Positions 8,489 through 17,400 are shown, counted from the stretch's first letter. The stretch: DNA of 23,742 nt from an uncultured Prevotellaceae bacterium (GCA_946644025.1 CAMPCG010000008.1:1-23742); one strand, 5' to 3'. The notes: generated by a model from the letters alone, not told the origin. Program-made: numbers and translations.

Positions 8489-8515
8489 ATTCGTGTTATT
8501 CGTATGATTCGTGTT
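8489..8515. repeat. Three 9-bp tandem repeats abutting the SusC-2 start codon
   Basis: The plus strand carries ATTCGTGTT, ATTCGTATG, ATTCGTGTT back to back, ending exactly where the SusC-2 ATG begins. The repeats occupy the ribosome-landing zone. There is no purine-rich Shine-Dalgarno site. Confidence 0.75.
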
Positions 8516-8528
8516 AAGATGATTTATT

Positions 8529-8619
8529 GGAGTTAGAAGTGAGGAGTTAGGAGTTGGGAGTTAGGAGTTAGGAGTTGGGCGTTGGGAGTTAACTCCTAAC
8601 TCCTCACTCTTAACTCCTA
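8529..8619. repeat. Heptamer array with inverted half between FAS1-C and SusC-2
   Basis: Nine direct heptads based on GGAGTTA (8529-8591) are followed by inverted heptads based on ACTCCTA (8592-8619). The two halves can fold into a long imperfect hairpin centred near 8591. With the 9-mers at 8489-8515 they fill nearly the whole 146-bp spacer. Possible roles are mRNA processing or attenuation ahead of the second SusCD pair; neither is proven. Confidence 0.8.
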
Positions 8620-8634
8620 ACTAAGACAGGGTCT

Positions 8635-10380
8635 TCACTCATGGTCGTACTTGTAGCCGGGATGCTCCTTGATGTGTTCGTCAAGCTCCTTTGGCCGGAG
8701 TATGATGCAGTCTATGCGAAGTGTGCGGTCGTACTGACTTGACAGTGCGTTGGTCACATTGCTGCGGAAGCGCATGTAGGGATAGTAGCGGCCCGTCTCT
8801 ACGAAGGCTACGGGGAAGGTGAATTCACCGATGTAGATCGTGTCGATGCGCGTGGGGTCGTTCTGGAAGTAGTTATTGCCGGCGGCAGTATTGCGCATAC
8901 GCTTCTCCTGGCTCTTGCCCTTGGCGTCGGCATAGCCTATGTCCACGACCATGCGGCTGGGCAGGCTGACGGCGTTAGCATTGGTGATATTGGCCGGCAC
9001 GAACACGGCGTAGACATTGTAGGTGGCAGAGCGCACACCCGAGAGGTAGAAGTCTACCTCGGGATTGGTGTTGGAGGCGCTGGGCTGCACCTGCAGGTAG
9101 CGTCCGTTCGAAATCTTGCCTGTGATGGCGGGGTTCTTTGCCGTCTCGGAGACACGCACGCTGACGGGCTCGCCAGCGGTATTGAAATGGTTGGCCACCA
9201 GGGTGCCCTCAGCCTCCTGGTGAAGTTCGGGGTTCCACGATGTCCAAGGACGCATACGCAGGCTGTCGGTCACCCACACCGCACCGTTGCTCTTGTCCAC
9301 ACGACGGGCGTTCTCGAAGAGCTGGGCGGCATCGTCGGCATAGACCTTTGACATGGTAGTGCTCACGAGGGAGTCGCACTGCAGCCGCTGTCCAGAGGCC
9401 AGCATGCTGAGGCGGGAGTTGTCGTAGAGGTTGTTGTTGTAGAAGAGGTCACGCAGCAGCATGACGTTCACCAGCGAGTCCTGCAGACGGGCTGCATCCT
9501 TCAGCGTCACGACGGTGACCTTCTTCTCGCCGACGGTGGTGGAGGTGTTCTCCATGAACTCAAACTGAGGCACATAGTTATAGAGTGCCTTGATTTGTGC
9601 GCGCGCCTTGCTCCAGGCCTCGTTGGTGGGCAGAATCATGGTGTAGTTGCTGTCCTCGCGGTTAATATAGGCCTGGTTGAGGGTATAGAGTTCGTTGTGC
9701 TCGTAGAACACCGAGTCGAGGTAAGTCTGCTCACCACCCACCACAGGTCCCGGCACGCTCTTCTGCTCATTGAGCTCACGGCTGTCGAAGCTGTGGAAAA
9801 AGTCGCTGATGGAGTCGATGGGGTAGGCCGCGTCAGGAAGCGACTCATAGATGTTGGGCAGGAAGGGAATCTTTCCCTTCAGCGCGTGTATCGTACCGTT
9901 CTTTGCAGCCAGATTGGCCTCGCTGACCTCGACACCCTGCATCTGGTAGGTACCGTTGCCCCGGAAGTTCATCATCTTCTCGTTAAGCATGTAGATATTC
10001 TCCTCGACGGAGCCCGATGCCGGATAGTTGCTGCGCGCGATGTGGTTCTGAACGAACTGGCGGAGCATACGGTCACTGCTCTCGCCGCGAAGGGCGTCGT
10101 AATCGAAGGTGCCGTCAAGGGGAGCCCACACAGTGTACGTCTGCGAGGCAGAGAGCACAGCGTCGTAACCCGTCTGACGGAGCAGGTCAGCAAACTGCGA
10201 CATCTGCCCGTTACCCTCAATGTTCTGCCACAGCGTCCGCTGCTGCGTGGCCGTCACCTGCGTGTCAGCGTCGAAGTGATCGTCCCAGTCAGAACAGGAA
10301 GAAGTGATAAGTGATAAGTGATAAGTGATAAGTGCTGCGCACAGCACACTCGTCACGTTCTTGTTTATCTTAGTAATCAT
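8635..10380 (-). CDS. FAS1 (fasciclin)-domain lipoprotein C with C-terminal beta-sandwich
   Basis: FAS1 domains are adhesion or ligand-binding modules. This 581-aa protein starts at ATG 10380 with a lipoprotein signal ending ITSSC (Cys29), then SDWDDHFD, so it is probably surface-anchored. FAS1 domain 1 spans about 45-175, with strand YTVWAPLDGTF (82-92) and H2-like NGTIHALKGKIPFLPN (161-176). A second, more degenerate FAS1 starts around 190, with YTMILPTNEAW at 246-256. The last about 180 residues look beta-rich (VDFYLSGVRSATYNVYAVF), perhaps a carbohydrate-binding sandwich. It is the second gene after SusD-1, in the position of SusE/F-like binding proteins. The signal peptide is built from a heptad repeat, so expression may be phase-variable. 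Function beyond binding is not inferable. Confidence 0.85.
   Translation of the reverse strand: MITKINKNVTSVLCAALITYHLSLITSSCSDWDDHFDADTQVTATQQRTLWQNIEGNGQMSQFADLLRQTGYDAVLSASQTYTVWAPLDGTFDYDALRGESSDRMLRQFVQNHIARSNYPASGSVEENIYMLNEKMMNFRGNGTYQMQGVEVSEANLAAKNGTIHALKGKIPFLPNIYESLPDAAYPIDSISDFFHSFDSRELNEQKSVPGPVVGGEQTYLDSVFYEHNELYTLNQAYINREDSNYTMILPTNEAWSKARAQIKALYNYVPQFEFMENTSTTVGEKKVTVVTLKDAARLQDSLVNVMLLRDLFYNNNLYDNSRLSMLASGQRLQCDSLVSTTMSKVYADDAAQLFENARRVDKSNGAVWVTDSLRMRPWTSWNPELHQEAEGTLVANHFNTAGEPVSVRVSETAKNPAITGKISNGRYLQVQPSASNTNPEVDFYLSGVRSATYNVYAVFVPANITNANAVSLPSRMVVDIGYADAKGKSQEKRMRNTAAGNNYFQNDPTRIDTIYIGEFTFPVAFVETGRYYPYMRFRSNVTNALSSQYDRTLRIDCIILRPKELDEHIKEHPGYKYDHE
10304..10334 (-). repeat. 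Perfect heptanucleotide SSR in the signal-peptide codons of FAS1-C
   Basis: The plus strand has GTGATAA four times in a row (10304-10331) followed by GTG; on the coding strand this is (TTATCAC)n. It encodes LITYHLSLIT in the hydrophobic core just before the lipobox. As 7 is not a multiple of 3, gain or loss of one unit shifts frame before the mature protein begins. Confidence 0.9.
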
Positions 10381-10413
10381 TATGTTGGAGTTAAAAGTTT
10401 AAATTATGAGTTA

Positions 10414-10456
10414 AAGCCCCACCCCCGGCCCCTCCCGCGGGGGGGAGGGGAGTAGT
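10414..10456. repeat. Palindromic repeat family A, intergenic copy
   Basis: CCCCTCCC (10429-10436) and GGGAGGGG (10443-10450) form 8-bp arms, with an ACCCCCGG arm before and AGTAGTT after. Core and flanks match the 5151-5187 copy in the opposite orientation and the 5027-5063 copy in the same orientation. It lies in the 175-bp FAS1-B/FAS1-C spacer. Confidence 0.8.
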
Positions 10457-10480
10457 TACCCCTTTTCTCCGGCATCTCCG

Positions 10481-10557
10481 CCGCTGCCACTATTCCCGGT
10501 GCGTCAGCACCGGGTCCCCTCGCCGCGGGAGGGTCTGCTGGGGGGGGAGGGTCTGCT
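10481..10557 (+). repeat. Palindromic repeat family B (intergenic copy) plus 13-bp direct repeat
   Basis: The palindrome at 10495-10514 (CCCGGTGC, GTCA, GCACCGGG) is preceded by GCCACTATT and followed by TCCCCTCGCC. This matches the copies inside the hydrolase, but on the opposite strand. GGGAGGGTCTGCT then occurs twice (10527-10539 and 10545-10557), the second overlapping the FAS1-B stop codon. The sequence has no start codon or reading-frame role here, so the element is not restricted to coding DNA. Confidence 0.8.
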
Positions 10558-12592
10558 AATACATATCTTCAGCATAGATGGTATTGTTGTAGACATTCTC
10601 GGGACAGAACTCGATATAGTCGAGGTGGAACTGTGCCCCCGTGTTATCAGGCAATACAGTCTTGAATCGCAGCCAGTATTCTCCCTGCTCAAAACTCTGC
10701 TTGGCAATGATGCGCCGCAGGTCTTCACGGTTGGAGCGCGCCACGGTCGAGCCGCCCGGGCCAAGGGTGTAGTAGAGCGGCCCACGCATATAGCCGAGGT
10801 TGTGCATGTTGTTGTCGCTCTCCACCCCGCGGTCGTCGGTAACGGTCCACAGACACCATCCCGTCCGCGTGTCGGGCGTACCGTCGCTGTTGTTCGCAGG
10901 GACGAAGCGCATGTCCAGCGGTATGTCGAGCGCCTCCATCGCCGTCTGGTCATTGCTGCGCCCGAGATAGAACTGCAGCATACCTCGCGCTCCGTTGGCC
11001 GTGTAGCCAATGCGCAGCTCGTAGGTGCCGTCGGGCACGGGCGGCAGACGCATGGCGAAATCGTAGGCACCCACACAGAGGAACTCGTCGCCCTCGTAGT
11101 TGGACCAGGCACCGTCGTCGGGTGCAAGGTAGCGCAGCTGCGTGTCGTCGCCGTTATACACCGTGAGGTGGTCGAAATAGTTGCTGGGGAAACGCACACG
11201 GCTGAATTCTCCACCGTCCACGTGGGCCTTGATTTCCGCAACCCTCATGCCGCGAATGCCGTTCGACATCATCTCGCCCAGCAGCGAGGTGTCGTCGAAG
11301 CGCAGACGCTCGTTCAGCGCCCCCTGCGGCACATCGGCATTGTAGACCAAGAGTCCCTTCAACGGATGGATATAGCCATTGGCGGCGGCCACCTGGCTGT
11401 TCTGACCCTCCAGCTCCACGCCCTCGAAGAGCACGGCGTGCATGGCATTCGTTCCCAGCTCGGCCACACGGTCGGTGAGCGAACCGTTGGCCGTCCAGCG
11501 GTTAAGGAGTCGCTTGCCGCTGTTGCGTGTCAGCTTGATCAGGGTGTAAGGCAGCATGGTCTCGTAATATTCGCAGAGCGTCACCTTCGACACCTGGTTG
11601 TAGTCATAGACAAGCTTGTTCCAGGGCACCTTGTACTGCACCAGGTGATAGCGCACAAACATGTTGAGCGTGTTCCAGGGGTTTTCGTAGTCACTGCCCG
11701 TGCTGATGCTGATTTTATTGTTGCGGGCATAGTCATACCATCCGCTGCCGACCTCTGCACAGGCGCCATACTGCTTTGCGGCGTAGGCCGCCATATCGTC
11801 GATGTTGTTGATGCCATTGGCCTTGAACACCTCGTCGGTTTCGGCGAAGACGGTGTAGCCCAACTCGCACTTCTCGGGCACCCAGTAGGTGGTCTCGTTG
11901 GTCACCTCCCTGATGTCGGTCTTTTGCTGAAGCGTGAGCGAGTCGGCCAGTCCCGTGACCTTCAACGCCTGCGAGAAGAGGGTGAAGAGGTCGGGGTGGC
12001 TCTCCATCTCGCCCGACACGAGGAGGTTGGAGCGCGTGATGACGTGGTTAATCTCGTGGAGTACGCCGTTCTCGAGCTCATTGTCCATACTGGTGACGAG
12101 GGCGGCGCGGCTGATGACGACCTGACCCGAGATGGAGTCGATGCTGGTGTTGATGTCACGTCCCAGCAGCGTCTTGATGGTCATGCCGTTGCCCATGTTC
12201 ACGCCGAGCACCTTGGTGTTGAGCAGGTGGAAGAGCGCAATGTCTTGGCAAAGCGAGTCGGTGAGACCTTCCAGCCCACGGGCCGTCATGCCGTTGTGGG
12301 GCAGGTCCTTGTTCGTCTCGTCGGCATAGAGACTGTCTATGTACTGCGTCACGGCATCATTGTTCGGCGCAAAACAGGTGTAGGTGCCGTAGGCCGAAAG
12401 TATCTTGTCGTAACCTATACGCCCCAGGATGTAGTTGAAGGAGCTGAACTGCTCGCTGCGGTTGGCGAGATAGTCCTCGATGGTCTCTCCGGTGAAGGTG
12501 TAGAGGTTGGACTCGTCGATGTCCTCCTTACACGCGGTGAAGGCGGTGAGGACTACGGCGGAGATGAGGATCTTTATGCTTTTGGTAATCAT
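10556..12592 (-). CDS. FAS1-domain lipoprotein B with C-terminal binding-like domain
   Basis: This 678-aa lipoprotein (MITKSIKILISAVVLTAFTAC, Cys21) starts at ATG 12592, 33 bp after SusD-1, so the two are almost surely co-transcribed. FAS1 domain 1 is at about 40-190: YTCFAPNNDAV (71-81), with H2-like NGVLHEINHVI (175-185). FAS1 domain 2 is at about 200-420: GYTVFAETDEVF and NGYIHPLKGLLVYN (405-418). Residues about 440-678 form a beta-rich domain (PDGTYELRIGYTANGARGM and QFHLDYIEFCP) of the kind seen in jelly-roll carbohydrate-binding modules. Its place directly after susD is that of a surface glycan-binding protein, which is the likely role by context. No catalytic motif is visible. Confidence 0.87.
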   Translation of the reverse strand: MITKSIKILISAVVLTAFTACKEDIDESNLYTFTGETIEDYLANRSEQFSSFNYILGRIGYDKILSAYGTYTCFAPNNDAVTQYIDSLYADETNKDLPHNGMTARGLEGLTDSLCQDIALFHLLNTKVLGVNMGNGMTIKTLLGRDINTSIDSISGQVVISRAALVTSMDNELENGVLHEINHVITRSNLLVSGEMESHPDLFTLFSQALKVTGLADSLTLQQKTDIREVTNETTYWVPEKCELGYTVFAETDEVFKANGINNIDDMAAYAAKQYGACAEVGSGWYDYARNNKISISTGSDYENPWNTLNMFVRYHLVQYKVPWNKLVYDYNQVSKVTLCEYYETMLPYTLIKLTRNSGKRLLNRWTANGSLTDRVAELGTNAMHAVLFEGVELEGQNSQVAAANGYIHPLKGLLVYNADVPQGALNERLRFDDTSLLGEMMSNGIRGMRVAEIKAHVDGGEFSRVRFPSNYFDHLTVYNGDDTQLRYLAPDDGAWSNYEGDEFLCVGAYDFAMRLPPVPDGTYELRIGYTANGARGMLQFYLGRSNDQTAMEALDIPLDMRFVPANNSDGTPDTRTGWCLWTVTDDRGVESDNNMHNLGYMRGPLYYTLGPGGSTVARSNREDLRRIIAKQSFEQGEYWLRFKTVLPDNTGAQFHLDYIEFCPENVYNNTIYAEDMY

Positions 12593-12634
12593 ACTTATTA
12601 CTTCTTACTTATTACTTCTTACTTCTCAGTTCTT
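12593..12634. repeat. Six-unit heptamer array between SusD-1 and FAS1-B
   Basis: The plus strand shows ACTTATT, ACTTCTT, ACTTATT, ACTTCTT, ACTTCTC, AGTTCTT in uninterrupted 7-bp steps. It covers the whole 33-bp spacer and the SusD-1 stop codon, ending at the FAS1-B ATG. Changes in unit number would alter the leader length without affecting either protein, apart from the last SusD-1 codons. Confidence 0.85.
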
Positions 12635-14425
12635 TGAGGTGCTCTTCTCCTGCACGTACACGGGATTCTGCCGGAGGAGGCTATTCACCTTGGTTTCACT
12701 TTCCAGGATGGGCCAGTAGAGGTATGGCTCTGACTTCATCTTGTAGCTGACGGCATCGCCCTCTCCGCCTTCGCCATATTTTCGTATGACGAACTTAAGC
12801 ATCTGCGGGTATAGCTCGGGCCAGTCATTGGCGTCGGCCAGGAGCTGGTTGATGTTGACTCCCTGCATGTGGCGGTAGCTGAACCTGACGAGGTCGAACC
12901 AGCGTTTGCCCTCGAAGCAGAGCTCGCGCTCACGCTCGGCAAGTACGAGCAGCTCGATGCCGCTTTTGGTGTTATAGTCTTCAAACTTCAGGGTGTCCTT
13001 GGCGCTCATAATCATGGAGCGCTTGTTCACGGCCTGCACGAGGTCGAAGGCCTGGCGCAGCGATTCCTGGTCGTCGTTGCTGGCGGAGAGTGCCTCCAGG
13101 GCCTCGGCCTTCATGAGCATGAGGTCGGTAAGGCGGTAGACAATCCAGTTCTGGCGGAACTCCTCGAAGGCACGCGAGTTGGTCTTCGAGTCGCCGGTGG
13201 TGCGTGAGAGGATGTCGGTAATGACTCCGGTGGTGATCATCTTGCGCACGCTCAGCTGCTGGGCCTCCTCGTTGTTGGCCTCGTAGACATTGTTCCAGAA
13301 GCGGTAGTCGTTGCGCGAAAGGTAGACCTTCTGTCCCTGAGTGGTGTTGGCGTTTTCGGCCACGGTGTTGAATATCTGTGAGGCCATGAGGATGGACGTG
13401 GTCTTGTGGTCGTCCTTGGTTCCCGACTGGTAGTAGTAGTTCTCGAGGGTGGTGTTGGAGTTGTTCTTGCCGTTGTACTGCCACTCGAGGATGCTCTCGT
13501 GGGCGTTGCCCTGGTTGGTATTGAAAATGGTGGAAAAGGCCAGGGCTCCGTTTTCCAGATGATATTTGTCTGACGGGGTGCTGCTGCTCACGCCGGCGTT
13601 ATGATTCTGGTTGTAGTAGTCGTCCTTGGCGTCCACCACCTTGTCCACATAGTTGATGACCTGCTGGTAGTCGCTGTTGCTGTGGGTCATAGATGCCCGC
13701 CACAGGTAGATGTCGGCAAGGATGGCATCGACGGCGTCGCGGGTGATGTAGCCCCAGTTGCGCCAGTCGTTATAGCCGTATGCACCCGACTTCATGACAT
13801 ACTGCTCGGCCTCGACGAGGTCGTCGATGCACTGCTGGAGCACCACGCCGGGAGCGCTCTGGGCGACGGCCATGGACTGGCTGTCGTCCTCGTAGGCCTG
13901 CTCCGTGAAGGGCACGTCGCGGAAGGCGCGCACAAGGTAGAAATAGCAGAGCGAGCGCAGTGCCAACATCTGGGCGCGCACGGTCTGATAGTCGCCCTCG
14001 GTGAACTCGGGGTCCTCGGCCATGACGTCGGTGGCATGGTTGAGAACGATGTTGCAGTTGTTGATGACCTTATAGAACGAGGCCCAGGAGCTGAAGCGGT
14101 TGGTGGGCAGCAGGTTAACGGCGCTGATGTTGTCGAGCGTGTAGTCGCTGTAGTCGGTGAGCTTCACAAGCTCGTCGCTGCGGTAGGCTCCCCAAATGAT
14201 GGCGCGCTCCTGGTTTTCACCGCTGAGCATACTCAGGTAGCACCCGTTGACCATCTCGTCGACGTCGGCCTTCTTCTTCCAGAAGTCGGTACCTACGGTG
14301 CGGTCGGTGGGATAGATGGTGAGGAAGTCGGTGCAGGAGGAAACGAGAAATGAGAAATGGGCAATGAGAAATGCTGCGCATACCACTCGCCATTTCACTA
14401 TTTGACGGTTTGACGATTGTACCAT
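12626..14425 (-). CDS. SusD/RagB-family outer-membrane lipoprotein (SusD-1)
   Basis: This is a canonical SusD lid lipoprotein paired with SusC-1. I choose ATG 14425 (599 aa, Cys31); a longer GTG-start form from 14476 would place repeat-derived, Lys/Asn-rich residues ahead of the signal peptide and is less likely. The signal peptide ends FLVSSC, then TDFLTIYPTD, the usual SusD entry. TPR-like helices follow (MLALRSLCYFYLVRAFRDVP), and the C-terminal signature ERERELCFEGKRWFDLVRF is textbook. The C-terminus has YLYWPI, matching the SusD family end. It starts 55 bp after the SusC-1 stop and is followed after 33 bp by FAS1-B. The hydrophobic core of the signal peptide is encoded by degenerate heptads. 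Confidence 0.95.
   Translation of the reverse strand: MVQSSNRQIVKWRVVCAAFLIAHFSFLVSSCTDFLTIYPTDRTVGTDFWKKKADVDEMVNGCYLSMLSGENQERAIIWGAYRSDELVKLTDYSDYTLDNISAVNLLPTNRFSSWASFYKVINNCNIVLNHATDVMAEDPEFTEGDYQTVRAQMLALRSLCYFYLVRAFRDVPFTEQAYEDDSQSMAVAQSAPGVVLQQCIDDLVEAEQYVMKSGAYGYNDWRNWGYITRDAVDAILADIYLWRASMTHSNSDYQQVINYVDKVVDAKDDYYNQNHNAGVSSSTPSDKYHLENGALAFSTIFNTNQGNAHESILEWQYNGKNNSNTTLENYYYQSGTKDDHKTTSILMASQIFNTVAENANTTQGQKVYLSRNDYRFWNNVYEANNEEAQQLSVRKMITTGVITDILSRTTGDSKTNSRAFEEFRQNWIVYRLTDLMLMKAEALEALSASNDDQESLRQAFDLVQAVNKRSMIMSAKDTLKFEDYNTKSGIELLVLAERERELCFEGKRWFDLVRFSYRHMQGVNINQLLADANDWPELYPQMLKFVIRKYGEGGEGDAVSYKMKSEPYLYWPILESETKVNSLLRQNPVYVQEKSTSKN
14340..14374 (-). repeat. Degenerate heptads encoding the SusD-1 signal-peptide core
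   Basis: The plus strand reads GAAACGA, GAAATGA, GAAATGG, GCAATGA, GAAATGC in exact 7-bp steps. On the coding strand these give LIAHFSFLVS just ahead of the lipobox Cys. They are immediately followed (plus strand) by TGCGCA, as in the FAS1-C signal peptide. Units have drifted, so slippage should be rarer than in the 10304 tract. Confidence 0.8.
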
Positions 14426-14471
14426 ATTATTATATTTCTTTTTACGATTTGACGATTTGCGATTATACCAT
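14401..14471. repeat. Imperfect ~24-bp direct repeat at the SusC-1/SusD-1 junction
   Basis: A unit starting TTTGACGGTTTGACGATT and ending TACCAT (14401-14425) recurs as TTTGACGATTTGCGATT...ACCAT (14448-14471), itself made of TTTGACG-type heptads. The left copy supplies the SusD-1 ATG. The right copy contains an equivalent ATG at 14471 that runs into a stop after two codons, as if the gene start had been duplicated. Confidence 0.7.
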
Positions 14472-14480
14472 TTCACGGGG

Positions 14481-17400
14481 TCAGAAGCCTACCTGGATGT
14501 TGAATGTCATTGACTTAGAGCGTGGCGTCTGCGAGTTGTCGTAGGCTATGCCCCAGGAGCCGGGTGCGTGCTCGGGGTCGGTGCCGCTATAGTTGCTCCA
14601 GACGAAGAGGTTCTGGCCGGAGAGGCTCAGCGTGAGACGGCGAAGGCCGAGGGGCTTGAGCATCTTCTGCTTGAAGGAGTAGGAGAGCTGGATGTAGCTC
14701 ATGCGCACGAAGGAGGCGTCCTCGACGTAGCGGTCGCTGCCCAGCCAGTTGTAGCCGGTGTCGTACATGGCACGCGGCATCTCGGTGACGTCGCCGTTCT
14801 TGCGCCAGCGCCAGTTCACGGCCGAGCTCTGGTTGAAGGCATTGTACATCTCCTCGAGTCCCATCTTGGCCTTGTTCACAATCTTGATGCCCTGACGGTA
14901 GGAGAAGCTGGTCTTGAGCGACCAGTCGTCGTACTGCAGGTTGAAGCCGAAGCCTCCGTTGAGATGGGGGTTGGAGTTGCCGAGGTAGACAATGTCGAGC
15001 GAGTTGATCTGTCCGTCGTTGTTGATGTCTTCGTAGATGGCATCGCCGCCCTGGAACTTATAGGAAGAGGAGCCGCTGTTGTTGTTGAAGTTATAGACCA
15101 TGCGAATGGGCATTCCCTTGGAGTCCATCATGACGTGGCCCTCATTGTCGATAGCAATCGGCGCCGTCTTTCCAGAGGCGAGGAAGGTGTTGTTGATATA
15201 GTCGCGGAACTGCTCGGCGGTCCAGTTGTTACGGTTCTTCATGTTGGCCAGGTACTCGTAGGTGTACTGGTAGACACCCTTGTAGCGCAGGCCGTAGATA
15301 GAGCCGAGGGGGTTGCCCTTCTGGATGCGGTTGAGCCAGGTGCCGCGGCTGTCACTGCTCCACTCGCTGTTGATGCTTTGGAGCGTGCTTTCGTCCATGT
15401 CGACAATCTCGTTGAAGTTCTGCGAGATGTTGAAGTTGGCGCTGAGCGAGAACTTGCCGATGCGGACGAGCTTGTTGAGGCTGACGTTGAGTTCCCATCC
15501 GCGGTTGGTCATTTCGCCCACGTTGGCCCATGCCAGCGAGTAGAATCCGGCTGTGGAGGGAATGCGCACGCCCGACATAAGCAGGTCTTTGGTGCGCTTG
15601 AAGTAGTAGTTGAAGTCGCCGGTGATGCGGTCGTCGAGGAATCCGAAGTCACCACCAATATTATACTGTGTGGTGCGCTCCCACTTCAGCTGGTTGAGCT
15701 GCAGGCCCTCGAGATAGGTGACGCTCTTGGTGTCGGCAATGCTTCCGTAGACACCGCTGGTGTTGTATTTGGCATACTGCAGGTACTGCGAGCCGGGCTG
15801 ACGTCCGACGATACCCCACGAGGGACGGAAGGAGAGCATGGAGAGCCACTTCTTAGACCACTGCATGAAGGGTTCGTCGCTGATGTTCCATCGGGCGGAG
15901 ACGCCGGGGAACCAACCCCACTTCTTAGAGTCGCCGAACTTGGTGGTACCGTCGGCACGCATGGAGAAGTCGATGGCATAGCGCGACTTGTAGGAGAAGT
16001 GGCCCGAATAGGTGCCCGACATGGAGCGCCACTGGCCGTTGGCGGTGCTCATGGTTTCGAGCTGCGTGTCGACGGTGGGCGACGTGACGGTGTTGGGCGC
16101 GTTCTTGTTGGCCACGGTCTGGCTGTTGTCGTTGCCGCTGGTCATCTCCCAACGGGCAAGCATGGTGGCATAGAAGTCCTCGTTGTTGAAATGAGGATTG
16201 AGCGTCAGCGTGTGACGGGTGGTGAAGGCGAGCGAGTTATAGTCGTAGACCTGCGAGCGGTTGTAGTTGTCGTTCTGCCATCCGTCGGTAGCGAGAGAGC
16301 CGGGCAAGTGCTTGGGCTCGCTCTTCGAGAAGATGTCCATGTAGACGAGTCCGGAATAGTTGAGCTGCGTCTTGCTGTCGTCCTTGCCCAAAAGGTAGTA
16401 GTCGATGCGCATTTCGGGCGAGATGCGGTAAGTGTGCTCTTTTCGCCATGCCAGCTCGGCAATGGCCACGGGGTTGCCCTGGCTACGGATGCTACCCAGC
16501 TGTTTCGACGAGGTGCCCGGTGCCGAAGAGCCGGCCTCATTGCTGGCACCCTCGGGCAGCATGATATAGAACTCGCCAGTGTCGGAGCCGTCGGCGTTCT
16601 GACGGTAGACGCTCATGTTGGGGGCCATCTTCTGGGCCCGGCCGAGGATATTGTCGTCGTAGTTACGGTTATTGCTGGTATAGGTGAGGGGGAAGGTAGT
16701 GCGGAAGGTGATGCGGTCGGAGACGAAGTAGTCGAGTGCGAGCTTGGTGGAGAAGCGGTCGAGCGTCTGCTTGATGATGGTACCGTTCTGGTGGTCGTAG
16801 CCCGCCGAGACGCGGAAGTTAGCCTTCTCGCCACCACCGGTGATGGTGATGTAGTGGTACTGCGAGATGCCTACCTGCTGCACCTGGTCTACCCAGTCGG
16901 TGTTGTTGTTCCAGTTCTCGAACTCGGCCCACGAGCGGTTGTAGTTTATCTCGTTGATGTTGGTCGTGGCCGATGCTGCCTGAGCGGGGTTGTAATACAT
17001 CTCCTTGAGCATCATGGTGTAGTCGTCGCCGCTGAGCAGGTTGTAGCCCTTTGGCTGCCACGAGGCCTGCAGGCGCAGGGAGTAGTCTACGCGCGTGGCT
17101 CCACGGGCACCGCGCTTGGTGCGTATGGAGATAACGCCGTTAGCACCGCGCGAACCCCAGATGGCGGTGGCAGCGGCATCCTTGAGCACGTCGATGGCCT
17201 CGATATCGGAGGGGTTGACGGAGAGCAGCGAGGCGTAGGTCTCCTCGTTGGCGTTCTGGAAGTCGAAGTTCTCATCGGGGTTGTCGAAGATATTACCGTC
17301 GACGACGATGAGGGGCTCTGCACTTCCGTTGATACTGGTTACACCGCGCAGTCGCATGGAGGTTCCAGCACCGAGGTTACCCGAGTTGGCCACGATGTCC

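Noticed and set aside
10304..10334. Heptamer tract as a CRISPR array or phage attachment site.
   Set aside because: Units are adjacent with no spacers, and no integrase or cas gene is present.
14426..14476. GTG-start extension of SusD-1 by 17 residues.
   Set aside because: Extra residues are Lys/Asn/Ser-rich and encoded by heptad repeats; the ATG at 14425 gives a normal lipoprotein signal.
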